Shown: piece by piece, positions 1-6,262 of the stretch
Layout: each line of letters starts with the position of its first letter
How positions within the stretch are numbered: position 1 is the stretch's first letter
Source: Myxococcales bacterium
GTDB lineage: Bacteria > Myxococcota_A > Polyangia > Polyangiales > Polyangiaceae
Reading direction: 5' to 3'
Assembly: GCA_013298325.1 (NCBI GenBank)
Contig: JAAFHJ010000301.1
Location: forward strand, 1 to 6,277
Length of the DNA stretch: 6,277 nucleotides
The notes under the pieces: model-generated
Seen by the model: only the letters and a program-made list of their open reading frames with translations
Told to the model about the DNA's origin: nothing
The model's database searches: none
Program-made: the position numbers and the translations under genes

Positions 1-1046
1 ACAACGATCGGCAGGAGCGGCCCGAAGCTCTCTTCTTCGATGAGCGCCGTCGCCTCGTCGGTGACCTTGAGGACGGTTGGTGCATAGTGCAACGGATTTT
101 CGGCGGTGCCGCCCGCCTCCGCCTGGGCGACGAGGACTTCCGCCTTGCCGTCGGCGACCGCGCCATCGACGTGGCGCGTGACGATCGCCTTCTGGGCGGC
201 GGTCGCGAGGGGGCCGACGTCGCTCGCCTTGAGCGTCTTCACCAGGGCGACGACCTTCTCCGTGAACGCAGCGGCGACGCTCTCGACGACGTAAACGCGT
301 TCAATACTTGCGCAATTCTGGCCCGCGTTTGTGAAGGCCCCCCAGACGATCCCCTGGGCGGCGCGATCGAGGTTCGCGTCGGCAAGGACGATAGCGGCAT
401 CTTTGCCCCCGAGCTCGAGGCTCGCTGGGATGAGCTCCTCCGCGCAGGCGACGGCGACTTTGCGGCCGGTCGCGACGCTCCCAGTGAAGACGACGAGATC
501 GACGCCGCTCGCCGGCAGTGCAGCCCCGATACGCCCATCCCCTTCCAGGTGGCCGAGGAGGTTCGGCGGCAGGATCCCCTCAAAGAGGGACGCAACAAGC
601 GCATTTGTTTTTGGGGTGACTTCGCTCCCCTTGAAGACGACCCCGTTGCCTGCAAGCAGCGCCGGAATGAGCGTGCGCAGCGGCAAAGCGACCGGGAAAT
701 TCCACGGCATGATCACGCCGATGACCCCCCGCGGGACGCGATCGGTCACCCCTTCCTTCTTCGGAAAGGAGATCGGATCCAATTCGGCTTCTTCCGGAAG
801 GAGCGCCCCCTCGATCTCGCTGCACCACCAACGCACCAAGTCGGCGGAGGGGACGACCTCGGAGAGCCAAGACTCGGCGGCCGGCTTGCCGAGCTCTTCG
901 GCGAGGGTGCTCGCGATTTCGTCGCCGCGAGCGAGGATGCGATCGGCGAGTTTTCCTACAATTTCAGCACGTTCAAAGGGGGGCTTCTCGCCCCACGCTT
1001 GCTGAGCAGCCCTTGCCGCAGCGACCATCGTCTTCGCTTCACTCAT
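1..1046 (-). CDS. NAD(P)-dependent aldehyde dehydrogenase, partial (C-terminus beyond window edge)
   Basis: The frame is open on the minus strand from ATG at 1046 to the left edge, giving 348 residues without a stop. It shows the ALDH superfamily signatures in order: PWNFP (residues 114-118), FKGSEVTPKT (cofactor-binding lysine region), FTGSVATG (from residue 187, the GSxxxG nucleotide-binding turn), ELGGKD with the general-base Glu at 211, GQNCAS with the nucleophile Cys at 245, and ESFGP near residue 341. The Glu-Cys spacing of 34 matches the family. By family knowledge it oxidises an aldehyde to the carboxylate with NAD(P)+ in the cytoplasm; the substrate cannot be read from sequence. The product from ATG 1046 lacks the usual first 35-50 residues; those seem to lie in another frame just upstream (1047-1156). 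Whether the gene is active, frameshifted or affected by a sequencing error is open. It is transcribed divergently from feoA. Confidence 0.9.
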   Translation of the reverse strand, partial: MSEAKTMVAAARAAQQAWGEKPPFERAEIVGKLADRILARGDEIASTLAEELGKPAAESWLSEVVPSADLVRWWCSEIEGALLPEEAELDPISFPKKEGVTDRVPRGVIGVIMPWNFPVALPLRTLIPALLAGNGVVFKGSEVTPKTNALVASLFEGILPPNLLGHLEGDGRIGAALPASGVDLVVFTGSVATGRKVAVACAEELIPASLELGGKDAAIVLADANLDRAAQGIVWGAFTNAGQNCASIERVYVVESVAAAFTEKVVALVKTLKASDVGPLATAAQKAIVTRHVDGAVADGKAEVLVAQAEAGGTAENPLHYAPTVLKVTDEATALIEEESFGPLLPIV

Positions 1047-1156
1047 GGCGGAGCCGTCTACCGCGAAACGCAGGAAATGCCCCCAACAGAACGGGCGCCG
1101 AGCGGAGACTCGGCGAAACCGTTGCCGCGGAGCGTCGTTGCGATCTGGGGCCCCAT
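1047..1156 (-). pseudogene. Out-of-frame N-terminal segment of the aldehyde dehydrogenase
   Basis: From ATG at 1156 the minus strand reads MGPQIATTLRGNGFAESPLG followed by ARSVG, then stops at a TAG near 1060. The SPLGARSVG stretch resembles the SPATGE-type N-terminal motif of aldehyde dehydrogenases. In the frame of the main ORF the sequence from about 1079 reads HFLRFAVDGSAM, which is the expected continuation. The frame change falls at a run of five G on the minus strand (C run 1080-1084 on the plus strand). One extra base, or two fewer, would join the segments into a protein of about normal N-terminal length. The main ORF itself has no ATG, GTG or TTG upstream of 1046 before its in-frame stop at 1200-1202. 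This can be a real frameshift mutation or a homopolymer error in the assembly. Confidence 0.55.
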
Positions 1157-1163
1157 CGACTAG

Positions 1164-1186
1164 CTCTTGAAAACGGTTTTCATGAG
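1164..1186. promoter_or_regulatory. Putative Fur box (7-1-7 inverted repeat) between the ALDH gene and feoA
   Basis: TGAAAAC-G-GTTTTCA at 1168-1182 is a perfect 7-bp inverted repeat around a single central base. It extends outward by CTC/GAG after one T/T mismatch, giving a 23-bp imperfect palindrome. The 7-1-7 geometry and the TGAAAA...TTTTCA arms match the classical Fur operator (TGATAAT-N-ATTATCA) apart from two positions in each arm. Its position just before feoA, an established Fur-regulated gene in many bacteria, supports the call. It overlaps the feoA ATG at 1182 and lies 8 bp from the ALDH ATG at 1156, so it could act on both divergent promoters. I cannot identify convincing -35/-10 hexamers. 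Another metal-responsive repressor using a similar palindrome is possible. Confidence 0.6.
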
Positions 1187-1454
1187 TCCCGTCGCCCCCC
1201 TAGCCGCTGATGCGCGTCCTCAGACGCTGGATCTCCTTCCGCGGGGGCAGCAGGCGCAGGTGGTTGGAGTTCCTGCTGATTCTGCGGTCGCAGCCTGGCT
1301 TGCCGCCGTTGGAATCGCCCAAGGGGAGGAGCTACTCGTGCTCCGGCGCGGCCTCTTCGGTGGCCCGCTTCACGTGCGGACCGGCTGTGGCGGCGAGTTT
1401 GCCGTCGCGCGCTCCCTCGCCGCGGAGATCACCGTCGTTTCGGTGGCCGCGTGA
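1182..1454 (+). CDS. feoA: FeoA, small SH3-like ferrous iron transport protein
   Basis: The product is a 90-residue cytoplasmic protein with the FeoA layout: LDLLPRG (residues 16-22), a middle helix-turn with WLAAVGIAQGE (39-49, corresponding to RLxxLGLxPGE), then strand LLVLRRGLFGGPLHVR (51-66, the FGGP turn typical of FeoA/DtxR-C SH3 domains) and a final strand. FeoA is required for FeoB function in several bacteria and is thought to contact it in the membrane complex. I chose ATG 1182; an upstream in-frame TTG at 1167 exists, but it sits inside the putative operator and would only add five residues. No Shine-Dalgarno sequence is visible before either start, which would fit a leaderless or very short-leader transcript. 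The stop overlaps the feoB start by 4 bp (GTGA, 1451-1454), indicating translational coupling. Confidence 0.9.
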   Translation: MSPVAPLAADARPQTLDLLPRGQQAQVVGVPADSAVAAWLAAVGIAQGEELLVLRRGLFGGPLHVRTGCGGEFAVARSLAAEITVVSVAA

Positions 1455-3394
1455 ACGCCGAAGATTGCCACGGCCCGTCAGCGGTCGTTCGATCCCCGGT
1501 CGGCGGCGAGCCGCTTGAGTCGGCCGCGAGCGACCGTGGGACGACCGACCGCCGCGTCGTCCTTCTCGGCCGCCCGAACAGCGGCAAGAGTTCTCTGTAT
1601 AATGCATTGACTGGCGGCAGTGCCCACGTCGGGAACTACCCGGGGATCACCGTCGACGTCCTCGAAGGGGAAGTCGAACTGCCGACGGGCGGGCGTGTGC
1701 ATCTCTATGACCTTCCAGGTCTTTATTCGCTCGCTTCTGCCACCGATCCCGACAGCGACGAGGGCGTTGCCGCCCGGTTTCTCGGCCGCAGTCGTGGCGA
1801 GGGGGCGTTGCCGCTGGTGGCTCAAATCATCGACGGGACCCAGCTCGCCCTCGGCCTCCGGCTCACGACCGAGCTCCTCGGCGCCGGCTACCCGCTGCTC
1901 GTCGTCGTCACCCAGGCCGATCGCCTCGCCAGCCACGGGCAGGTTCTCGACGGCGCGGCCCTGGAAGAGGCGCTCGGGGCGCCGGTCGTTGTTGTTAGCG
2001 CGCGCTCCAACACCGCGAAAGCACTCGTTCTTGAGGCGATCGCGGCCCATCCACAGACGCCCCCCGAAGCCCGTAGCATCGACGCGAAGGCCCTCGCGAA
2101 GGCGGTCCTCCGGGAAGCGACCGACGCAAAAGCGGCCCAGCGGCGCGCCCGCGAGCGGACGGGGAAGATCGACGCCGTCCTGCTCCACCCGATCGTCGGC
2201 CCGATCCTATTTCTTACGCTGATGGGGGGCCTTTTTGCGGCGGTGTTTCTCGTCGCCGACCCGGCATCGACGTTCCTCGATTTCCTGAAAGGAAAACTCG
2301 CCGGCGTGATCACGCGGCGCTTTGGCGAAGGGCTCATCACGAGCTTCATCAATGATGGAATCCTCGGCGGCGCCGGCACCGTGCTCGCATTTATGCCGCA
2401 AATTGTGCTGCTTACGGTCGCCATGGAGCTCCTTGAAGCGAGCGGCTACCTGGCACGTGGCGCCTTTCTTGTGGATCGCTTTTTGCGACTGTTCGGCTTT
2501 TCCGGGCGTGCTTTTCTCCCTTTGTTGATGGGGCACGCGTGCGCAGTTCCTGCCATTGGAGCAACGCGCGTCGTCCGCGATCCGAAGGAGCGCCTCACGA
2601 GCATTCTCGTCATTCCGCTGATGACCTGCAGCGCCCGCATGCCGACCTACGCCCTCGTCACGAGCGCGTTCTTCGCCGGGCGGAGCGTCTTCTTTCGCGC
2701 GGCGCTCTTCGTCGGCCTCTATGCGGCCGGGATTCTGAGCGGCCTCGTCGCGAGCCTCATCCTTCGGAAGACGGCGACCCGCGGAAAGACGCTGCCTCTT
2801 GTCCTTGAGCTACCGGCCTATCGACTGCCACAAGCTCGCGTAGTTCTTCGAAAAGGTTGGCTTTCCGGCAAGCGCTTTTTCCGCGACGTCGGCACGACGA
2901 TCCTCGCCGTTTCGGCGCTCCTCTGGGTGGGCCTTTCGGTGCCGGTCCAGCCGGCGAGCGCGGGCGGGACGGTCGCCGAGAGGAGCGCCGCCGCCGCCGT
3001 CGGAAAGGCGCTGGAGCCGGTTACCGCGATTGCCGGCTTTGATTGGCGTATCAACGTCGGACTCATTGGGAGTTTCGGGGCGCGCGAACTCATGGTCGGC
3101 ACCCTCGGCATCATTCACGGCATCGAGGGGGCCGATCAAGACGATGCCCCCCTCGCCGAAAAGCTCCGCACCGCCACGAAGAACGACGGAACCCCGCTCT
3201 ATTCGCGCGCGACTGGTCTTGCGCTGCTCGCATTTTTCGTGCTCGCCTGCCAGTGCATGAGCACCGTTGCGGCGATTAAGCGGGAGACGAAGAGCTGGAA
3301 ATGGCCTTTGTTCGTCCTCGCCTATACCTACGTTGCCGCGTATGTCGTTGCGGTGGTCGTCTACCAGGGGGCGCGCCTCTTCGGTCTCGGTTGA
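1451..3394 (+). CDS. feoB: FeoB, GTPase-coupled ferrous iron transporter of the inner membrane
   Basis: This 647-residue FeoB imports Fe2+ across the cytoplasmic membrane. The N-terminal G domain has G1 GRPNSGKSS (40-48), G2 GITV with Thr67, and G3 DLPG (87-90). The G4 position reads TQAD (154-157) instead of NxxD, and a G5-like VSARS follows (182-186). A GDI-like helical region is followed by the membrane part from about residue 246. Gate 1 carries GHACAVPAIGATR with Cys364 and MTCSARMPTY with Cys393; gate 2 carries FDWRINVGLIGSFGAREL (530-547) and LACQCMSTVAAIKRET (598-613). The start is GTG 1451, overlapping feoA; no other start codon precedes the first strand of the G domain, so there is an extra N-terminal tail of about 34 residues. 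No feoC follows. The length is somewhat short compared with the roughly 770 residues of the E. coli protein. Confidence 0.95.
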   Translation: MNAEDCHGPSAVVRSPVGGEPLESAASDRGTTDRRVVLLGRPNSGKSSLYNALTGGSAHVGNYPGITVDVLEGEVELPTGGRVHLYDLPGLYSLASATDPDSDEGVAARFLGRSRGEGALPLVAQIIDGTQLALGLRLTTELLGAGYPLLVVVTQADRLASHGQVLDGAALEEALGAPVVVVSARSNTAKALVLEAIAAHPQTPPEARSIDAKALAKAVLREATDAKAAQRRARERTGKIDAVLLHPIVGPILFLTLMGGLFAAVFLVADPASTFLDFLKGKLAGVITRRFGEGLITSFINDGILGGAGTVLAFMPQIVLLTVAMELLEASGYLARGAFLVDRFLRLFGFSGRAFLPLLMGHACAVPAIGATRVVRDPKERLTSILVIPLMTCSARMPTYALVTSAFFAGRSVFFRAALFVGLYAAGILSGLVASLILRKTATRGKTLPLVLELPAYRLPQARVVLRKGWLSGKRFFRDVGTTILAVSALLWVGLSVPVQPASAGGTVAERSAAAAVGKALEPVTAIAGFDWRINVGLIGSFGARELMVGTLGIIHGIEGADQDDAPLAEKLRTATKNDGTPLYSRATGLALLAFFVLACQCMSTVAAIKRETKSWKWPLFVLAYTYVAAYVVAVVVYQGARLFGLG

Positions 3395-3397
3395 GCG

Positions 3398-4900
3398 GTG
3401 GCCCTTCGCAGTCGATTTGGTCTACGGACGCAGCTCCTCGCCCTCTTTGCCGGGCTTGCGGCGGTGTTTCTGGCCCCCGTCTATTTCACCGGCGCTTCCG
3501 CGGCGCGCGCGCTCCTTCACGCCGGGCGAGATGACGCAGCGCGGGGCCTTGGGCGCGCGGTCGCCGCCCACGTTGAGGAGGTCGCCCGGCACGGCGATCG
3601 GGCCGCCGTCCAGCGTGCCCTGAGCCTCCACAGCGGGCCTGGCGGCGTCCTCGCCGCGCGGGTGACCGACCATCAGGGCGTCCTCCTTGCGGAGACGGGG
3701 CGCACTCCGGTCGAAACGGCCCCAACAATCCGAGAACACACGCGAAATGCGATTCTCAATGGGCACCGTGTCGTGCTCTTGGACCTACCGCTTCGCACCG
3801 TCGACGTCCATCTCGCCCTCGACGCCGAGGTCGACGAGCACCGCGCCGACCCGGTCGCCCGCCTCCTCGCGTTGCTCGCCGCCCTCTTCGCCGCCGGGCT
3901 CGCTTTTTTTACGTGGATTCTGCTTGGGCGCCTCTTCGTCCGCCCTCTCGATGCGCTCGTCGGGAACGCGGAAAAGATCGCCGCCGGCGCCCGGACCTTC
4001 GCCCCGATCCCGACCGGCACCGCCGAAACGGAGACGCTCGCTGCCAGCCTGCGGACGATGAGCCTCTCGCTTTTCGCCAAGGAAAAAGCCCTTCAAGACA
4101 AAGTCCGCGAGCTCGGCGAGGCGACCCTCCGCCTCTCGGAGACCTCTTCGGCCCTCGTGTCGAGCGAGCACTACGCGGGGGTCGGCAAGCTTGCTGCTGG
4201 GATGGCCCACGAAATCGGCAACCCGATCGCCGCATTGCTCGGCCTCCAAGAGCTCGTATTGAGTGGCGACCTGACGCCCGAGGAACAGCTCGATTTCGTC
4301 GCACGGATGCACAAGGAAACGACGCGCATTCACGGCGTCCTCCGCGATCTGCTCGACTACGCACGCAGCGGTGGCAACGACGGATCGCTCGCTTCTTCGG
4401 GAGGTTATGCCGCTGCAGGGAGCTGTGATGCGGTCGTCGTCGTCGACGATCTGCGAAAGCTCCTCGCTCCGCAGCGAAATTTCAAAGACATTACTCTCGA
4501 TATTGCATTGCCCCCTTCGATGATCGTGCCGCTGCCGGCGCCGCGGCTTCTGCAGGTGCTTCTGAACCTCGCGATGAACGCCGCCGACGCGATGAACGCG
4601 GACGCCGAAGATCGCGCTACCCGCGCCCCCGATTGCGCACCACATGTGATTCATCTTCTCGGAACTAATGGAGAAAATGAGGTTCGGCTTTCCGTCTGCG
4701 ATACCGGTCCCGGCGTGCCCCCCTCGCTTCGCGCGAAGATTTTCGAGCCGTTCGTCACAACGAAGGAGGTCGGCGCAGGGACGGGCCTCGGGCTCGCCGT
4801 CTGCAAGGGGATTGTTGAGGCGGCGGGTGGGCGCCTCGAACTCGATGGGAGCTACACGGACGGGGGCGCCTTCGTGCTCACGTTCCCGCGCCGAGGTTAG
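3398..4900 (+). CDS. Membrane-bound sensor histidine kinase linked to feoAB
   Basis: This 500-residue kinase begins at GTG 3398, only 3 bp after the feoB stop, so it is probably in the same operon. Order: TM1 at about 11-34; an extracytoplasmic region at about 35-155 with RVTDHQGVLLAETG (88-101), which recalls a Cache/PAS-like strand; TM2 at about 156-177; a HAMP linker at about 178-230 and a coiled coil. HisKA follows with GMAHEIGNPI (His271, the phosphoacceptor), then HATPase_c with N-box LLNLAMNAADAM (Asn394), G1 DTGPGV (Asp435), F-box FEPF (450-452 region) and G2 GTGLGLAV (461-468). All residues for ATP binding and autophosphorylation are present, so it should be active. The H-box resembles the NtrB/ZraS-like class that often pairs with NtrC-type regulators. 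No response regulator lies in the window. The signal is unknown; the context suggests iron, metal or redox. A low-complexity linker (about 324-343) separates HisKA and HATPase. Confidence 0.93.
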   Translation: MALRSRFGLRTQLLALFAGLAAVFLAPVYFTGASAARALLHAGRDDAARGLGRAVAAHVEEVARHGDRAAVQRALSLHSGPGGVLAARVTDHQGVLLAETGRTPVETAPTIREHTRNAILNGHRVVLLDLPLRTVDVHLALDAEVDEHRADPVARLLALLAALFAAGLAFFTWILLGRLFVRPLDALVGNAEKIAAGARTFAPIPTGTAETETLAASLRTMSLSLFAKEKALQDKVRELGEATLRLSETSSALVSSEHYAGVGKLAAGMAHEIGNPIAALLGLQELVLSGDLTPEEQLDFVARMHKETTRIHGVLRDLLDYARSGGNDGSLASSGGYAAAGSCDAVVVVDDLRKLLAPQRNFKDITLDIALPPSMIVPLPAPRLLQVLLNLAMNAADAMNADAEDRATRAPDCAPHVIHLLGTNGENEVRLSVCDTGPGVPPSLRAKIFEPFVTTKEVGAGTGLGLAVCKGIVEAAGGRLELDGSYTDGGAFVLTFPRRG

Positions 4901-4990
4901 ATCCGGTTAGATCTATCCGGTTAGGCGCCGAGGTTAGATCCGGTTAGATCTATCAACGGTTAGTTAGATCTATCCGACAGTTAGATTTAG
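4888..4990. repeat. Degenerate tandem repeat with GGTTAG / TAGATCTA units
   Basis: A 30-bp sequence at 4888-4917 is repeated exactly at 4925-4954, giving a period of 37 bp with the spacer CGGTTAG. A third, decayed unit (TTAGATCTATCC core) follows at 4964-4984. The block contains six copies of GGTTAG (4895, 4905, 4919, 4932, 4942, 4958) and three of the palindrome TAGATCTA. One of these is the centre of the near-perfect palindrome CCGGTTAGATCTATCCGG (4903-4920, one T/T mismatch). The first unit starts inside the last codons of the histidine kinase and supplies its TAG stop (4898-4900). The function is not known: it may be a protein-binding array, a slippage-generated minisatellite or a trace of a mobile element. 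It does not look like a factor-independent terminator. Confidence 0.8.
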
Positions 4991-5278
4991 AGAAACAAGA
5001 GCAGGTACTTGGGGGCGTTCGGGGACCTCGAATTTGGACCACTTGCGGGCATGATGCACGTAAATCCCACCCCCGGCCGGCCCCAGCCCCCCTCGAATCC
5101 CCCTCAACCCGGCCTCTCATGCCCCAAGTCTCTGCGCTCGCCCCAAATTTTCCCCTCGCATCGACAAATTCACAAACGCAGGACGCGCGGAAACAGACCC
5201 CCTTTCGAGAGCCTGCCCCGCGCTATTCAATTCCAGGATCGGACGCAGCTGTCTCCGCCCGATCGGAGAATACGGCGG
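4901..5278. other. Intergenic region without a recognisable gene
   Basis: Between the kinase and the transposase there is no convincing coding sequence on either strand. After the repeat block (to 4990) the sequence is C-rich on the plus strand, with runs of C at about 5068-5105 and a GGCCGGCC palindrome at 5075-5082. A TTTGGACCACTTGCGGG stretch near 5033-5049 resembles ends of some insertion sequences but has no partner copy here. I see no hairpin followed by a T run that would end the feo-kinase transcript. A plus-strand open frame from 5009 crosses this region but runs antisense through the transposase and has no homology I recognise. Confidence 0.6.
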
Positions 5279-5287
5279 CTAGGCCGC
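5252..5287. repeat. Two small adjacent hairpins at the 3' end of the transposase gene
   Basis: TCTCCG-CCCGAT-CGGAGA at 5252-5269 forms a perfect 6-bp stem with a 6-base loop. GCGGC-TAG-GCCGC at 5275-5287 forms a perfect 5-bp stem whose loop contains the complement of the transposase stop codon. Neither is followed by a T run on the minus strand. They may be transcript-end structures, or REP-like hairpins of the sort recognised by Y1 single-strand transposases. Short stems like these also occur by chance in GC-rich DNA, so this is a weak call. Confidence 0.3.
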
Positions 5288-6262
5288 TCGTGCGACCGGG
5301 GATGCCTCTCGCGGATAGCCGTAGGCGAAGTGCATTTTTCCGGTCCCCGCCGGGAAGGTGACGCGCCGCTTTCCGGCCTTCACTGCCTCGAGCGCGATCC
5401 GATAGGCCTTTCGAAATGCACGCATTTCCGCGATCAACCGCTGGGCCGCATCGAGGTCTCCCGCGGTCGTAAATCGCGGGGTTCGCTCGCCATACCGTTC
5501 AAAGCTCGTAGCTCGCGTGTGCGGGCTCGTCGCGAGGACGCGCAGGGGCCCGGCAAATCTTCCGGAGTGGCGTCGTCGTGCCTGTTTGATATTTCGTTCG
5601 AGCTGGGCGGCGGTCTGCGTCGTCATTTCCGCGATTCCGCCAAACAAAACCTTCGCCTCCTCGGGCGCAGCGATCCGAAAGGTGACCTCCGGCGCGTTCG
5701 TCGCGTCGTCTTGCGCGAGGTACTCAAGCGGCCGTCGCACGACGACCGATTTGCCGCGAAGATCCTCCACCGCAGACACAAACCCAGGCCACTCCTTCGG
5801 CGAAGCCACCAGGCCCGCTGCGACCGGATTTGCAATCACATACGCGATCTTGTTTGCGATCGCTTTCGCCCCTTTGAGGCGATTGTACTTCTCGGCGCGC
5901 CTCCCGAAGATGCTTTCCGGGAGCCCGTAACGGACCTTCACCATATTCGCGAACATCGCGTTTCGATGTTGGAGGAACTTGCTGATTTCGCCGCGTCGAT
6001 CAAACAGGATTTCGTGGATGTGATTCGACATGATGCAAACCGCAACCACCTCCACGCCGTAGCGTTCTGCATAGGCGCCGGTCGCATACTGGTAGAGCTT
6101 CTCGACGGTTGACGTACGTGGCACCGCCGGGCGCGATGCCGCATCGGAGGAGCTGGATTTCTCGCGACTTGCGTAGTTCGGCGTCAGCTTGTGGGCGCGC
6201 TCCACGCAGCGCCGGGTGACTTCGTAAAAGGTTCCGGGGAGGTATTGCTGGGGCGAAGACAT
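5279..6262 (-). CDS. IS200-like / REP-associated (RAYT-type) Y1 HUH transposase
   Basis: The protein is 327 residues from ATG 6262. An in-frame GTG at 6271 would add three residues, but a GGGGGTG stretch about 6 bases before the ATG suits it as ribosome binding site. The N-terminus PGTFYEVTRRC (about 9-19) is the first strand of the Y1_Tnp fold. MSNHIHEIL carries the metal-binding HUH pair (His81 and His83), and KIAYVIANPVAAGLV (138-152) is the conserved NPVxAGLV helix whose Tyr141 is the likely nucleophile; Tyr126 is an alternative. These residues are intact, so the enzyme could still cut and join single-stranded DNA. A Ser/Ala-rich insert lies at about 34-52, and there is a basic C-terminal extension beyond about residue 180 that small IS200 proteins lack. 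No second ORF (TnpB/IscB) accompanies it. It is a lone gene, as usual for RAYTs. Confidence 0.85.
   Translation of the reverse strand: MSSPQQYLPGTFYEVTRRCVERAHKLTPNYASREKSSSSDAASRPAVPRTSTVEKLYQYATGAYAERYGVEVVAVCIMSNHIHEILFDRRGEISKFLQHRNAMFANMVKVRYGLPESIFGRRAEKYNRLKGAKAIANKIAYVIANPVAAGLVASPKEWPGFVSAVEDLRGKSVVVRRPLEYLAQDDATNAPEVTFRIAAPEEAKVLFGGIAEMTTQTAAQLERNIKQARRRHSGRFAGPLRVLATSPHTRATSFERYGERTPRFTTAGDLDAAQRLIAEMRAFRKAYRIALEAVKAGKRRVTFPAGTGKMHFAYGYPREASPVARAA

Noticed and set aside
87..1163. Long plus-strand open frame (358 codons)
   Set aside because: It runs antisense to the aldehyde dehydrogenase, whose motifs are clear on the minus strand; the translation is Arg/Asp/Gly-rich with no recognisable domain, as expected from the complement of a GC-rich gene.
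1137..1166. Sigma-70 promoter for feoA using TTGCGA at 1138 and TAGCTC at 1161
   Set aside because: The -10 candidate matches only two of six consensus positions, too weak to report as a promoter.
1167..1181. TTG start at 1167 for feoA
   Set aside because: It would place the start inside the palindromic operator with no ribosome binding site and adds only five residues not typical of FeoA; ATG 1182 is preferred.
1478..2188. Minus-strand open frame (236 codons) opposite feoB
   Set aside because: It lies entirely opposite the feoB G domain, whose motifs fix the plus-strand frame.
3785..4654. Minus-strand open frame (289 codons) opposite the kinase
   Set aside because: It is the complement of the histidine kinase, which carries intact H, N and G boxes; no motif is seen on the minus strand.
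4888..4990. CRISPR array
   Set aside because: Only two exact repeats, a 7-bp spacer that is itself part of the repeat motif, and no cas genes nearby.
4901..5010. Factor-independent terminator after the kinase
   Set aside because: The palindromes around AGATCT are AT-rich and not followed by a T run; no convincing GC stem plus U tract is present.
5009..6112. Long plus-strand open frame (367 codons)
   Set aside because: It is antisense to the HUH transposase and its product has no recognisable domain; the opposite strand has conserved HUH and NPVxAGLV motifs.
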